Shown in pieces: positions 46,175 to 53,388 of a stretch of 53,388 nucleotides of DNA. The position numbers and the translations under genes were made by a program. The notes under the pieces are model-generated. The model was not told the origin of the DNA, made no database searches, and saw only the letters and a program-made list of their open reading frames with translations. The stretch comes from an uncultured Pelagibacteraceae bacterium (GTDB lineage: Bacteria > Pseudomonadota > Alphaproteobacteria > Pelagibacterales > Pelagibacteraceae), in contig CACMRY010000002.1 in the NCBI GenBank assembly GCA_902616205.1, positions 1 to 53,388 of the forward strand, read 5' to 3'. The stretch's first letter is position 1. Each line of letters begins with the position of its first letter.

Positions 46175-46273
46175 AACTCCCTCTCAGTTAGTTTTTTTTT
46201 AGTTTAAATTTAAACTACGGTCCGACTCGAAAGTCTTTCCAAAGTTAGGGCTACATAGCAAATATAGGGAGTT
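46175..46273 (-). promoter_or_regulatory. Candidate structured leader of the proteorhodopsin mRNA
   Basis: The 5' region of proteorhodopsin is relatively GC-rich at 46215-46260 and holds three nested pairing elements on the minus strand. A distal octamer AACTCCCT (46266-46273) is complementary to AGGGAGTT (46175-46182), which contains the ribosome-binding site. A hairpin GACT-TTCG-AGTC (46224-46235), flanked by GG/CC, has a UUCG tetraloop. An 18-bp perfect palindrome lies at 46200-46217. Together they could fold into a closed form that hides the ribosome-binding site. The transcription start is unknown, so the distal arm may not be transcribed. Confidence 0.4.
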
Positions 46274-46383
46274 AATAGAAGACTTTTTGACCTCTAAAAA
46301 GTGTTGATTTTACTAACTTTTTAAAATTAAATACAACCGTAATCGTAAAATACCAACAAAATGACAAATCTAAACAAATCAAA

Positions 46384-48279
46384 GTGAAAAAAGATTTAAG
46401 TGCAATTTACAATCAATCTATAGAAAATCCTGAGGAATTTTGGGGTGAAGTTGCAAAAGATGTGTTTTGGTTCAAAAAACCTACTAAAATTTTAAACAAA
46501 TCTAAGCCTCCTTTCTATAAATGGTTTGAGGATGGAACAACAAACACCTGCTACAACGCACTTGATCTTCATATTGATAATGGAAAAGGAGACAAGACAG
46601 CATTAATTTACGATAGCCCAATAACTGGCAACAATGCAAAATTCACTTATAACCAACTAAAAGACAAAGTATCAAAATTTGCGGGCGCTCTTGATAATCA
46701 AGGAGTTAAAAAAGGAGACAGAGTTATAATTTACATGCCAATGATACCAGAGGCTGTAATTGCGATGCTGGCTTGTGGAAGAATTGGTGCTATTCATTCA
46801 GTTGTTTTTGGTGGATTTGCCTCAAACGAGCTTGCTAGTAGGATTGATGATAGTCAGGCAAATTTATTAATTACTGCATCGTGTGGTTTTGAACCTGGAA
46901 GAACTGTAGAGTACAGACCATTAGTTGATGAAGCTTTAAAATTAGCAAAACATAAAATTAAAAAGCTAATTTTATTTCAAAGAAAAGATCATGAAGTAAA
47001 ACTTAACGCTCCTTTAGAGATTAGTTGGGATGAGGCGTTATCAAATGCAAAAGATAAAGATTGCGTTGAAATGGGCGCGAATGAGTATGCTTACATTTTA
47101 TATACATCTGGCACAACTGGTGTCCCTAAGGGAATAGTCAGAGATATTGGTGGGCACATCGTTGCTCTAAAATGGACAATGAAAAATATTTATAACATCA
47201 ATGAAGATGATGTTTGGTGGTCAGCAAGTGATATTGGTTGGATTGTTGGTCACTCATATATTGTGTATGCTCCGCTTTTCAAAGGATGTACCACTGTATT
47301 GTTTGAAGGTAAACCCGTTGGCACTCCTGATGCAGGTGTTTTTTGGAGAGTAATATCTGAGCACAAAATTAAATCTTTATTTACTGCTCCAACAGCATTT
47401 AGAGCGATTAAAAAAGAAGATCCAGATGGAAAATTTTTTTCGAAATATGATTTAAGCTCTTTTGAGTCGCTTTTCCTAGCAGGAGAAAGAGCAGATCCAG
47501 ATACAATTAAATGGGCGGAGAATTTATTAAATGTTCCAGTAATTGATCATTGGTGGCAAACTGAAACTAGTTGGGCAATTAGTTCAAATTGTACTGGAAT
47601 TGAAATGCAAAAAACTAAATATGGCTCAGCTTGTAAGGCAGTGCCTGGGTATGATGTAAAAATTATAAAACCTGATCAGACCATTGCAAAACCAAATGAA
47701 ATGGGAGACATTGTAGTTAAACTTCCACTTCCTCCAGGGACTTTTCCAACTTTATGGAATGCAGACAAAAGATATGAGGAAAATTATATGACTAATTATA
47801 AAGGTTACTATCAAACTTATGATGCTGGTCACATTGATGAAGATGGATATATTTGGATTATGTCAAGGACTGATGACATAATTAATGTTGCTGGACATAG
47901 ACTATCAACTGGCGCAATAGAAGAAGTATTATCTGAACACCAATCTGTTGCTGAATGTGCAGTGATAGGAATTAAAGATCAACTAAAAGGCCAATTACCA
48001 GTAGGATTAATTGCTTTGAAAGCTGGAGTTACAAAAGATAATGAGACTATTTCAAAAGAATGTATTCAATTAGTAAGAGATAAGGTTGGTCCAGTTGCTG
48101 CATTCAAAATTGCTATAGTTGTAAAAAGATTGCCAAAAACAAGGTCCGGAAAGGTTTTAAGAGGCACCATGAGAAAAATTGCTGATAAAGAAGATTATAA
48201 AATGCCAGCAACTATTGATGATCCTGCTATTCTTGATGAAATTAAAGAAAGTTTAATAGAAAATAAAATTTTAAATTAG
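46384..48279 (+). CDS. prpE: Propionate-CoA ligase / acyl-CoA synthetase (PrpE-like)
   Basis: A 631-residue AMP-forming acyl-CoA synthetase. The adenylation motif is YTSGTTGVPKGIVRD, with HSVVFGGFASNELASRIDD, WWSASDIGWIVGHSYIVYAP and the C-terminal lysine motif KTRSGKVLRGTMRKI. These details fit PrpE/ACSS3 better than acetyl-CoA synthetase. The start is GTG 46384, which overlaps the stop of an 8-residue upstream frame (46361-46387). It is divergent from proteorhodopsin across a 213-base gap. It may act on acetate or propionate. Confidence 0.88.
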   Translation: MKKDLSAIYNQSIENPEEFWGEVAKDVFWFKKPTKILNKSKPPFYKWFEDGTTNTCYNALDLHIDNGKGDKTALIYDSPITGNNAKFTYNQLKDKVSKFAGALDNQGVKKGDRVIIYMPMIPEAVIAMLACGRIGAIHSVVFGGFASNELASRIDDSQANLLITASCGFEPGRTVEYRPLVDEALKLAKHKIKKLILFQRKDHEVKLNAPLEISWDEALSNAKDKDCVEMGANEYAYILYTSGTTGVPKGIVRDIGGHIVALKWTMKNIYNINEDDVWWSASDIGWIVGHSYIVYAPLFKGCTTVLFEGKPVGTPDAGVFWRVISEHKIKSLFTAPTAFRAIKKEDPDGKFFSKYDLSSFESLFLAGERADPDTIKWAENLLNVPVIDHWWQTETSWAISSNCTGIEMQKTKYGSACKAVPGYDVKIIKPDQTIAKPNEMGDIVVKLPLPPGTFPTLWNADKRYEENYMTNYKGYYQTYDAGHIDEDGYIWIMSRTDDIINVAGHRLSTGAIEEVLSEHQSVAECAVIGIKDQLKGQLPVGLIALKAGVTKDNETISKECIQLVRDKVGPVAAFKIAIVVKRLPKTRSGKVLRGTMRKIADKEDYKMPATIDDPAILDEIKESLIENKILN

Positions 48280-48617
48280 TGATCAAAACATATCTTTTTT
48301 TGGTAGGAGCTATTATTTGCGAAGTCTGTGGAACAATGTTGCTACCTGTTACTCAAAACTTTACTAAGATTACTCCAACAGTCTTTTTAGCAATTTTTTA
48401 CTTATCAGCTTTTTATTTGCTCACTTTTGTAGTTGATAAATTGCCAATTGCTATAGTTTATGGGACATGGAGTGGTTTAGGAATTTTCACAATTGCAGTT
48501 TTAGGATATGTTTTTTTTAAACAAACATTAAGTTGGCAGGCTATATTTGGCATGTTTCTAATCGTTATAGGAGTTACACTTGTAAATATATACTCCAATA
48601 AAACAATTTCGTTTTAA
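48279..48617 (+). CDS. Small multidrug resistance (SMR/EmrE) family transporter
   Basis: A 112-residue four-helix protein of the SMR family. The membrane-embedded glutamate expected in helix 1 is in LVGAIICEVCGTMLLPVTQ. YGTWSGLGIFTIAVLGYVFF in helix 3 matches the family's conserved W-x-G region. It overlaps the prpE stop by one base, beginning with a GTG. Members export quaternary ammonium compounds, guanidinium or polyamines; the substrate here is unknown. Confidence 0.85.
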   Translation: MIKTYLFLVGAIICEVCGTMLLPVTQNFTKITPTVFLAIFYLSAFYLLTFVVDKLPIAIVYGTWSGLGIFTIAVLGYVFFKQTLSWQAIFGMFLIVIGVTLVNIYSNKTISF

Positions 48618-48701
48618 ACATTATTTGAAAAATGTTGCTTGTGAATTGAGATTTATTTAAAACTTTTAAATATTAATTGTTGTATGCAAAATATTATTAA
48701 T

Positions 48702-48956
48702 TTAATCGTGAATTGTAAATATTTTTGATTTTAAATAATCTTCAAATTCGTCTTTAGTCATTTCATCTGATCCGATTCCAAAAACTCCAGTATCATCAAA
48801 CTTTTTTGCTTTTTTGAAAACTTGATCTTTTGAGATCATTCCCTCTTTTATTAAAAAAATTTGATTATCAATTATTGTTCTTTGTTTATCGCTTACTCCA
48901 GCTATAGAAAATAGTATTAAAAGTAAAAGAAAGATTATTTCACTTAATCGTTTCAC
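48702..48956 (-). CDS. Small exported hypothetical protein, 84 residues
   Basis: I do not recognise this family. The protein begins with a hydrophobic signal-like segment (about residues 4-20, ending SIAGVSD), followed by a charged domain with an acidic C-terminal part (TKDEFEDYLKSKIF). It lies 2 bases after the dihydroorotase stop codon on the same strand... that is, between pyrC (upstream in transcription? no: pyrC ends at 48959 and this gene starts at 48956), so it directly follows pyrC and is probably co-transcribed. A secreted or membrane-anchored role is the only inference. Confidence 0.6.
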   Translation of the reverse strand: MKRLSEIIFLLLLILFSIAGVSDKQRTIIDNQIFLIKEGMISKDQVFKKAKKFDDTGVFGIGSDEMTKDEFEDYLKSKIFTIHD

Positions 48957-48958
48957 TT

Positions 48959-50269
48959 TTATTCAAATTTTAAAGGAACTCCCTCGGGATCACCAATTAT
49001 ATTACCATCTTTCATTTTAATTTTACCATTTATAATTGTTGCAACAGGTGTACCTTTAAATTTGTATCCATGAAATGGTGACCAACCACATTTACTCTCA
49101 ACTTTTTCATTTTGTATTTCAATTATTTTGTTCATATCAACAATAGTAAAATCTGCATCGTAATCTTTTCTAATAAAACCTTTATTTTGAATTCCAAAAA
49201 TTTTAACAGGATTTTCGCACAAAAGACTCATGAGTTGATTTAAGGACAATTTTCCACTATTCACATGATTTAGCATTACAGGTAACAAAGTTTGCACACC
49301 TGGCATTCCTGATGGTGAGTTTGGATATTCTTTATCTTTGTTTGTCTTTAGATGTGGCGCATGGTCGGATCCAATCGTATCATTAAAATTATTTCTAACG
49401 CCATACCATAATCTGTCGTAATGTGATTTATCTCTTAAAGGGGGATTCATTTGAGCATAGGTTCCGAGTTTTTCATAACAGTCTGGAGCATATAATGTTA
49501 AATGTTGAGGCGTAATTTCAAATGTAATATTTCCTTTGTGTTGAGATAAAAAATCTATTTCATCTTTAGTTGTTACATGAAGAATATGTGCTTTTTTATT
49601 ATATCTTTCAGCAATTCTTACTATTCTTCTTGTAGAAGATAATGCACACTCAACACTTCTCCATACTGGATGTGTATGAACATCTCCATTTTTAATAAGT
49701 TTTTTATTTGTATTTAATATTGCTTCATCTTCAGAATGCACTGCAACAACTTTAGAGCTAATTTGAAAAACTTTGTCAATATCCTCCTCCTCAGCGACTA
49801 ATAAATTTCCAGTTGAAGATCCTGCAAATAATTTTATCCCACAACATCCTTCTAATGTTTTTAAACTTGCTAAATCATCAGCATTATCAGCTGTTGCGCC
49901 AAAGTAAAAAGCATAGTTGCAGTACATTCTATTTTTTGCAAGATCTAGCTTTCTTTGAAATTCTTTTTTATTTGAAGTTGGTGGGTTTGTATTTGGCATC
50001 TCAAATACACCAGTAATACCACCCACAATTGCTGCTCTACTACCTGAATGAAGATCTTCTGTATCTGTAGATCCTGGCTCTCTAAAATGCACTTGGGTAT
50101 CTAAACAACCAGGTAAAACAATTAAATTGTTTGCATCATAAATGTCCTTGCTTTTTTCATTTTCAAGATTTCCAATCTGAGAAATTTTACTATTAACTAT
50201 ACCAATATCTGTTTTAGTTAGATTTCCATCAATATAACAGGACCCATTTTTAATTATTAAATCTAACAT
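48959..50269 (-). CDS. pyrC: Dihydroorotase (multifunctional-complex type)
   Basis: A 436-residue amidohydrolase. The metal-binding start LDTQVHFREPGSTDTEDLHS has the HxR pattern, KLFAGSSTGNL has the lysine that is usually carboxylated, and HVTTKDEIDFL and GSDHAPHLK provide the later metal ligands. This supports dihydroorotase, which cyclises carbamoyl-aspartate in pyrimidine synthesis. Allantoinase and hydantoinase share the fold, but the motif details fit class I dihydroorotase. It is divergent from ygfZ by 44 bases. Confidence 0.88.
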   Translation of the reverse strand: MLDLIIKNGSCYIDGNLTKTDIGIVNSKISQIGNLENEKSKDIYDANNLIVLPGCLDTQVHFREPGSTDTEDLHSGSRAAIVGGITGVFEMPNTNPPTSNKKEFQRKLDLAKNRMYCNYAFYFGATADNADDLASLKTLEGCCGIKLFAGSSTGNLLVAEEEDIDKVFQISSKVVAVHSEDEAILNTNKKLIKNGDVHTHPVWRSVECALSSTRRIVRIAERYNKKAHILHVTTKDEIDFLSQHKGNITFEITPQHLTLYAPDCYEKLGTYAQMNPPLRDKSHYDRLWYGVRNNFNDTIGSDHAPHLKTNKDKEYPNSPSGMPGVQTLLPVMLNHVNSGKLSLNQLMSLLCENPVKIFGIQNKGFIRKDYDADFTIVDMNKIIEIQNEKVESKCGWSPFHGYKFKGTPVATIINGKIKMKDGNIIGDPEGVPLKFE

Positions 50270-50313
50270 TTTTTGAAAAAAGTTATTATATTAATATATT
50301 AGATCAATCAATT

Positions 50314-51204
50314 ATGAAAAAAAATAATGTTTATATTTTAGAAGATAGAGGTTTACTTTATATAAGCGGAGATGATGTAAAAGAATTTCTTCAAAATATT
50401 ATTACGAATGATATTAATGCAGTATCAGAGAACAATTCATGTTTTGCTGGTTTGCTAAGTCCTCAAGGAAAGTACTTACATGACTTTATAGTTGTAAATC
50501 ATAAGTCAGGTTATTTTTTAGATTGCGAAAAAAAAATTATAGATGAACTGTATAAGCAATTAACATTATATAAACTAAGATCTAAAGTCGAAATTTTAAA
50601 TCTCAGCAATGAGTTTGTTATAGCAGCACTTCATAAAGATAAATTTCTTGAGTTAGAAAATACCAAAGATCAAAATGGATATACAACAAAATTTAGAGAG
50701 GACACTATATTTTTAGATCCAAGGCATACTGAATTGGGTGCCAGACTAATTATTAATCTTGAAAAGTTATATCTTTCATTAAAAAAATTAAATTTACAAT
50801 CATCAAATATTGATGAATATTATAGCTTAAGTCATTCTCTAGGTATTCCTCAAATAGACACAAAAGAACTACAAAATAAATTATTTGGTATTGAATGTAA
50901 TTTTGAGGAATTAAAAGGAATAGATTTTAAGAAAGGTTGTTATGTTGGACAGGAAAATACTGCTAGAATTAAACATAAAAACAAATTGAGTAAAAGAATA
51001 CTTCCTTTTACACTTTTAGAAGGGAATATAGAGGATGGGATCCTTAGAGTAAATAATACTGAAATTGGAAAAATTTTAATCAAAAATAGCAAGCCTTTTG
51101 CACTGATTAAAATAAAAGAAAAAGAATTTGAATTTGACAAGGAGCTTAGTTGTGAAAACGCAAAGGTGCTATTTAAAAAACCCCAATGGTTAAGTATTAT
51201 TTAA
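50314..51204 (+). CDS. ygfZ: Folate-binding Fe-S assembly factor YgfZ
   Basis: A 296-residue protein of the YgfZ/IBA57 family, related to GcvT, that helps mature or repair certain [4Fe-4S] enzymes such as radical-SAM proteins. The signature KGCYVGQENTARIKHKN with its conserved cysteine is present near residue 208. N-terminal DDVKEFLQNIITNDIN and FAGLLSPQGKYLHDFIV are typical. Possible clients in this window include MoaA. It overlaps the end of the opposite-strand NTP-PPase gene by 8 bases. Confidence 0.92.
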   Translation: MKKNNVYILEDRGLLYISGDDVKEFLQNIITNDINAVSENNSCFAGLLSPQGKYLHDFIVVNHKSGYFLDCEKKIIDELYKQLTLYKLRSKVEILNLSNEFVIAALHKDKFLELENTKDQNGYTTKFREDTIFLDPRHTELGARLIINLEKLYLSLKKLNLQSSNIDEYYSLSHSLGIPQIDTKELQNKLFGIECNFEELKGIDFKKGCYVGQENTARIKHKNKLSKRILPFTLLEGNIEDGILRVNNTEIGKILIKNSKPFALIKIKEKEFEFDKELSCENAKVLFKKPQWLSII

Positions 51205-51568
51205 CAAATTTTGATAAATCTGGTTTGAAATAATTAGGTCCTTTCATTACTTTTCCAGCTTCATTATAAATTGGTTTTCCATCCTCTCCTAATTTGCTCA
51301 TATTGGAATTTTGAACTTCCTCAAAGCATTTATCTAAATCGATGCCAAATGCTATACCTGTCCCATAAGTTACATAAAGTATATCAGTAAGAGCATCAGC
51401 AACTTCTAATAGATCCTTGTCTTCCATTGCTTGCTTTAATTCATCTAGTTCCTCTTTAATTAAATTATATCTTAAATCATTTATTTTGTCTGTGCTAAAG
51501 GAAGGTTTTGATTTTACTTCCTGGCCAAATGTTTGCATGAATGTTTTTACTTTTTGAAAGTTAGTCAT
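51197..51568 (-). CDS. MazG-like nucleoside triphosphate pyrophosphohydrolase
   Basis: A 123-residue all-alpha NTP-PPase superfamily protein. The metal-binding motif EELDE (within LIKEELDELKQAMED, about residues 36-50) and the downstream E-x2-D in LEVADALTDILYVTYG form the expected acidic site. Such enzymes hydrolyse non-canonical (d)NTPs or resemble phosphoribosyl-ATP pyrophosphohydrolase. The C-terminal tail GPNYFKPDLSKF is common in a phage- and bacterium-widespread subfamily. The substrate is unknown. Confidence 0.82.
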   Translation of the reverse strand: MTNFQKVKTFMQTFGQEVKSKPSFSTDKINDLRYNLIKEELDELKQAMEDKDLLEVADALTDILYVTYGTGIAFGIDLDKCFEEVQNSNMSKLGEDGKPIYNEAGKVMKGPNYFKPDLSKFVK

Positions 51569-51629
51569 TTTACTCCTGTAAGATTATCAAAATCTAGTAT
51601 ATAAATAATTTGAAACTTTATTCAATTAA

Positions 51630-53018
51630 ATGAAAACAAGAAAAGAATTCGATAGCATTGGATATATAAATGTGCCTGATGATAAGTATTGGGGAGCATC
51701 TACCCAAAGATCTAATAAGTTCTTTAATATTGGAAAAATACTGGTTGATTTTTCTATAATTAAATCAATAGCAATAATTAAAAGATCTGCTGCAATAGTT
51801 CATAAAAAGGATAAATTGATTTCAAGCAAAGTAGCTAATGCAATAATTAAAGCCTCAAATGAGGTTATTGCTGGAAAGTTGGATAAAAATTTTCCTTTAA
51901 AAGTCTGGCAAACAGGATCTGGTACTCAAACAAATATGAATGTAAATGAAGTTATTGCTAATAGAGCAATTCAAATTCTCAAAGGTAAAAAAGGATCAAA
52001 AAAACCTGTTCACCCTAATGATCATGTAAATAAATCACAATCTACAAATGATGTTTTTCCTACTGCTATGCACATTTCAATAGCAAAAGAAACAATTAGA
52101 AAGTTAATTCCAAACTTAAAAATTTTAGAAAATTCTTTAAGGAAAAAATCTATTGAATTTAAGAAAATTGTTAAAATTGGAAGAACACACCTTCAAGATG
52201 CAACGCCACTTACTCTGGGTCAAGAATTTTCAGGATACCATGAACAGGTCAAAAAGAGTTTGGATAGAATAAAATATTGTCTGAATGATATTCTTTTTTT
52301 AGCACAAGGTGGCACCGCGGTAGGAACAGGAATAAATACAAAAAAAAACTTCGACAAAAAAATAGTTAAAGAGATAAGAAAATATTGTAAGATCAAATTT
52401 AAAACTGCACCTAATAAATTTTCTGAACTTGCTGCACATGATGCAATTGTTAATTTTTCTGGAGCTTTAAATACCTGTGCTGTTGCTTTGATGAAGATTT
52501 CCAATGATATAAGATTTTTAGGTTCGGGACCAAGAGCAGGTTATGGTGAATTAATTTTGCCAGAAAATGAGCCTGGCTCATCAATTATGCCTGGTAAAGT
52601 AAATCCCACCCAATGCGAAGCTGTAACAATGGTATGTGCTAAAGTTATTGGAAACCATACGGGAATTACTGTTGCCGGATCTCATGGACATTTTGAATTA
52701 AATGTTTTTAAACCTTTGATTGCTCATAATATTCTTCAGTCTATAGATCTTATTGCAGACAGCGTAAAAAACTTTAGCTTGTTTTGTGTAAATGGAATTA
52801 AAGCAGATAAATTAAAGATTAAGGAACATTTAGAAAACTCTTTAATGCTTGTAACCGCACTCGCTCCAAAGATCGGTTACGATAATGCTGCTAAGATTGC
52901 AAAAACAGCTTTAAAGAACAGAACAAAACTTAAATACGAGACATTAAAAACAGGACTCATTAATGAAAAGGAATATGAACATATTGTAAATCCTTTTTTA
53001 ATGACTAAACCAAGTTAG
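51630..53018 (+). CDS. fumC: Class II fumarate hydratase
   Basis: A 462-residue iron-independent fumarase interconverting fumarate and malate. Motifs are WGASTQRS near the start, WQTGSGTQTNMNVNEVIANRA, NKSQSTNDVFPTAMH, IGRTHLQDATPLTLGQEFSG and the signature loop GSSIMPGKVNPTQCEA. Together with icd it represents the TCA cycle in this window. Its stop overlaps the tail of the partial opposite-strand gene by 4 bases. Confidence 0.97.
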   Translation: MKTRKEFDSIGYINVPDDKYWGASTQRSNKFFNIGKILVDFSIIKSIAIIKRSAAIVHKKDKLISSKVANAIIKASNEVIAGKLDKNFPLKVWQTGSGTQTNMNVNEVIANRAIQILKGKKGSKKPVHPNDHVNKSQSTNDVFPTAMHISIAKETIRKLIPNLKILENSLRKKSIEFKKIVKIGRTHLQDATPLTLGQEFSGYHEQVKKSLDRIKYCLNDILFLAQGGTAVGTGINTKKNFDKKIVKEIRKYCKIKFKTAPNKFSELAAHDAIVNFSGALNTCAVALMKISNDIRFLGSGPRAGYGELILPENEPGSSIMPGKVNPTQCEAVTMVCAKVIGNHTGITVAGSHGHFELNVFKPLIAHNILQSIDLIADSVKNFSLFCVNGIKADKLKIKEHLENSLMLVTALAPKIGYDNAAKIAKTALKNRTKLKYETLKTGLINEKEYEHIVNPFLMTKPS

Positions 53019-53388
53019 TTTAAAATATCTCTCAAAGTAGATTTAAGAACTAACATATTATTAGTTTTGATTATTTCCTCTAATAGATTTTGTGAGTTTT
53101 GATTATTGAAAAATATATTTGACAAAAACATGTCCCCTGTGTCTATATTTCTAATAAAGTCAAAGTATACTTTATCAATATTCTTAACTTTTTTGAAATT
53201 AAGTTGAAATTTTCGAGCTAATTCCTTGTGGTTATTAATTTTAAGAACATTTTTAGTCTCAAAAAAAAGCTCGCCTTCTTTAATCAGATAATTAAATGAA
53301 GATTTGATTATACCTATTTTATCTATCTCGAAAAACGAGTTTTCAGTTTTAATTTGTCCCTCATTAATAAGTAGTGAAATTTTTCCAT
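53015..53388 (-). CDS. Unrecognised protein, C-terminal part (start beyond window)
   Basis: An open frame enters from the right edge on the minus strand and runs about 123 codons to TAA at 53015-53017. The peptide is rich in Asn, Lys, Ile and Phe (segments such as KIGIIKSSFNYLIKEGELFF and KVYFDFIRNIDTGDMFLSNI) with no motif I recognise and no obvious membrane helix. An ATG at the very edge is in a different frame that stops quickly. It converges tail to tail with fumC. Confidence 0.6.
   Translation of the reverse strand, partial: GKISLLINEGQIKTENSFFEIDKIGIIKSSFNYLIKEGELFFETKNVLKINNHKELARKFQLNFKKVKNIDKVYFDFIRNIDTGDMFLSNIFFNNQNSQNLLEEIIKTNNMLVLKSTLRDILN

Overview
The window looks like a stretch of a SAR11-clade alphaproteobacterial chromosome ('Candidatus Pelagibacter' type). 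It is very AT-rich. Genes abut or overlap by 1-8 bases, and almost no gap exceeds 250 bases. The content also fits that group: a blue-tuned proteorhodopsin next to ferredoxin and ferredoxin reductase, a tandem glycine riboswitch before gcvT, and lysine/asparagine-rich proteins. I see no rRNA, tRNA, insertion sequence, prophage or CRISPR array. The assignment rests on gene content and base composition, not on a database search.

Layout. 1-8.3 kb: the end of a formate dehydrogenase alpha subunit, a GYD-domain protein, an aldehyde dehydrogenase with a DUF779 partner, then moaA-moaC-moaD-moaE-msrP-msrQ-DUF1244 with moaB opposite, and a TauE/SafE exporter. This is a molybdenum-cofactor block beside two Moco enzymes. 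8.3-18.9 kb: a DAO-family oxidoreductase, TspO, an SDR, and a membrane-lipid module (DUF3833 lipoprotein, CFA-type methyltransferase, DUF1365, flavin oxidoreductase) that lies directly downstream of gcvT-gcvH-gcvP and their glycine riboswitch. 18.9-23.4 kb: a DMT exporter, the 5-oxoprolinase genes pxpC-pxpB with divergent pxpA, a TPR protein and a TerC-type membrane protein. 23.4-29.4 kb: psd-pssA-rlmE-guaB-TPR-guaA-panB, all on the minus strand. 29.5-38.7 kb: icd, a GT9-like protein, alaS, recA, a TolC-family protein, a glycerate-kinase-like protein and two GFA-type proteins. 38.9-43.4 kb: umuDC, a GT2/GT39 glycosyltransferase pair and dksA. 43.4-46.4 kb: GST, ferredoxin reductase, ferredoxin and proteorhodopsin. 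46.4-53.4 kb: prpE, an SMR transporter, dihydroorotase, ygfZ, a MazG-like NTP-PPase, fumC and a partial unknown gene.

Seven reading-frame breaks occur between 24.7 and 38.6 kb (guaA twice; guaB, rlmE, the GT9-like gene, alaS and one GFA gene once each). Every one is repaired by removing one base from a T-run of 6-10 on the + strand. Because several of these genes are normally essential, I treat the breaks as homopolymer errors in the assembly and annotate the genes full length. Transcript slippage is the alternative.

The most interesting candidates are: (i) the proteorhodopsin leader, which has a UUCG hairpin, an 18-bp palindrome and an upstream octamer complementary to the Shine-Dalgarno sequence; (ii) possible read-through from the glycine riboswitch into a lipid-modification module; (iii) a near-identical SOS-type operator before recA and umuD; and (iv) an IMP dehydrogenase without its regulatory CBS domains.
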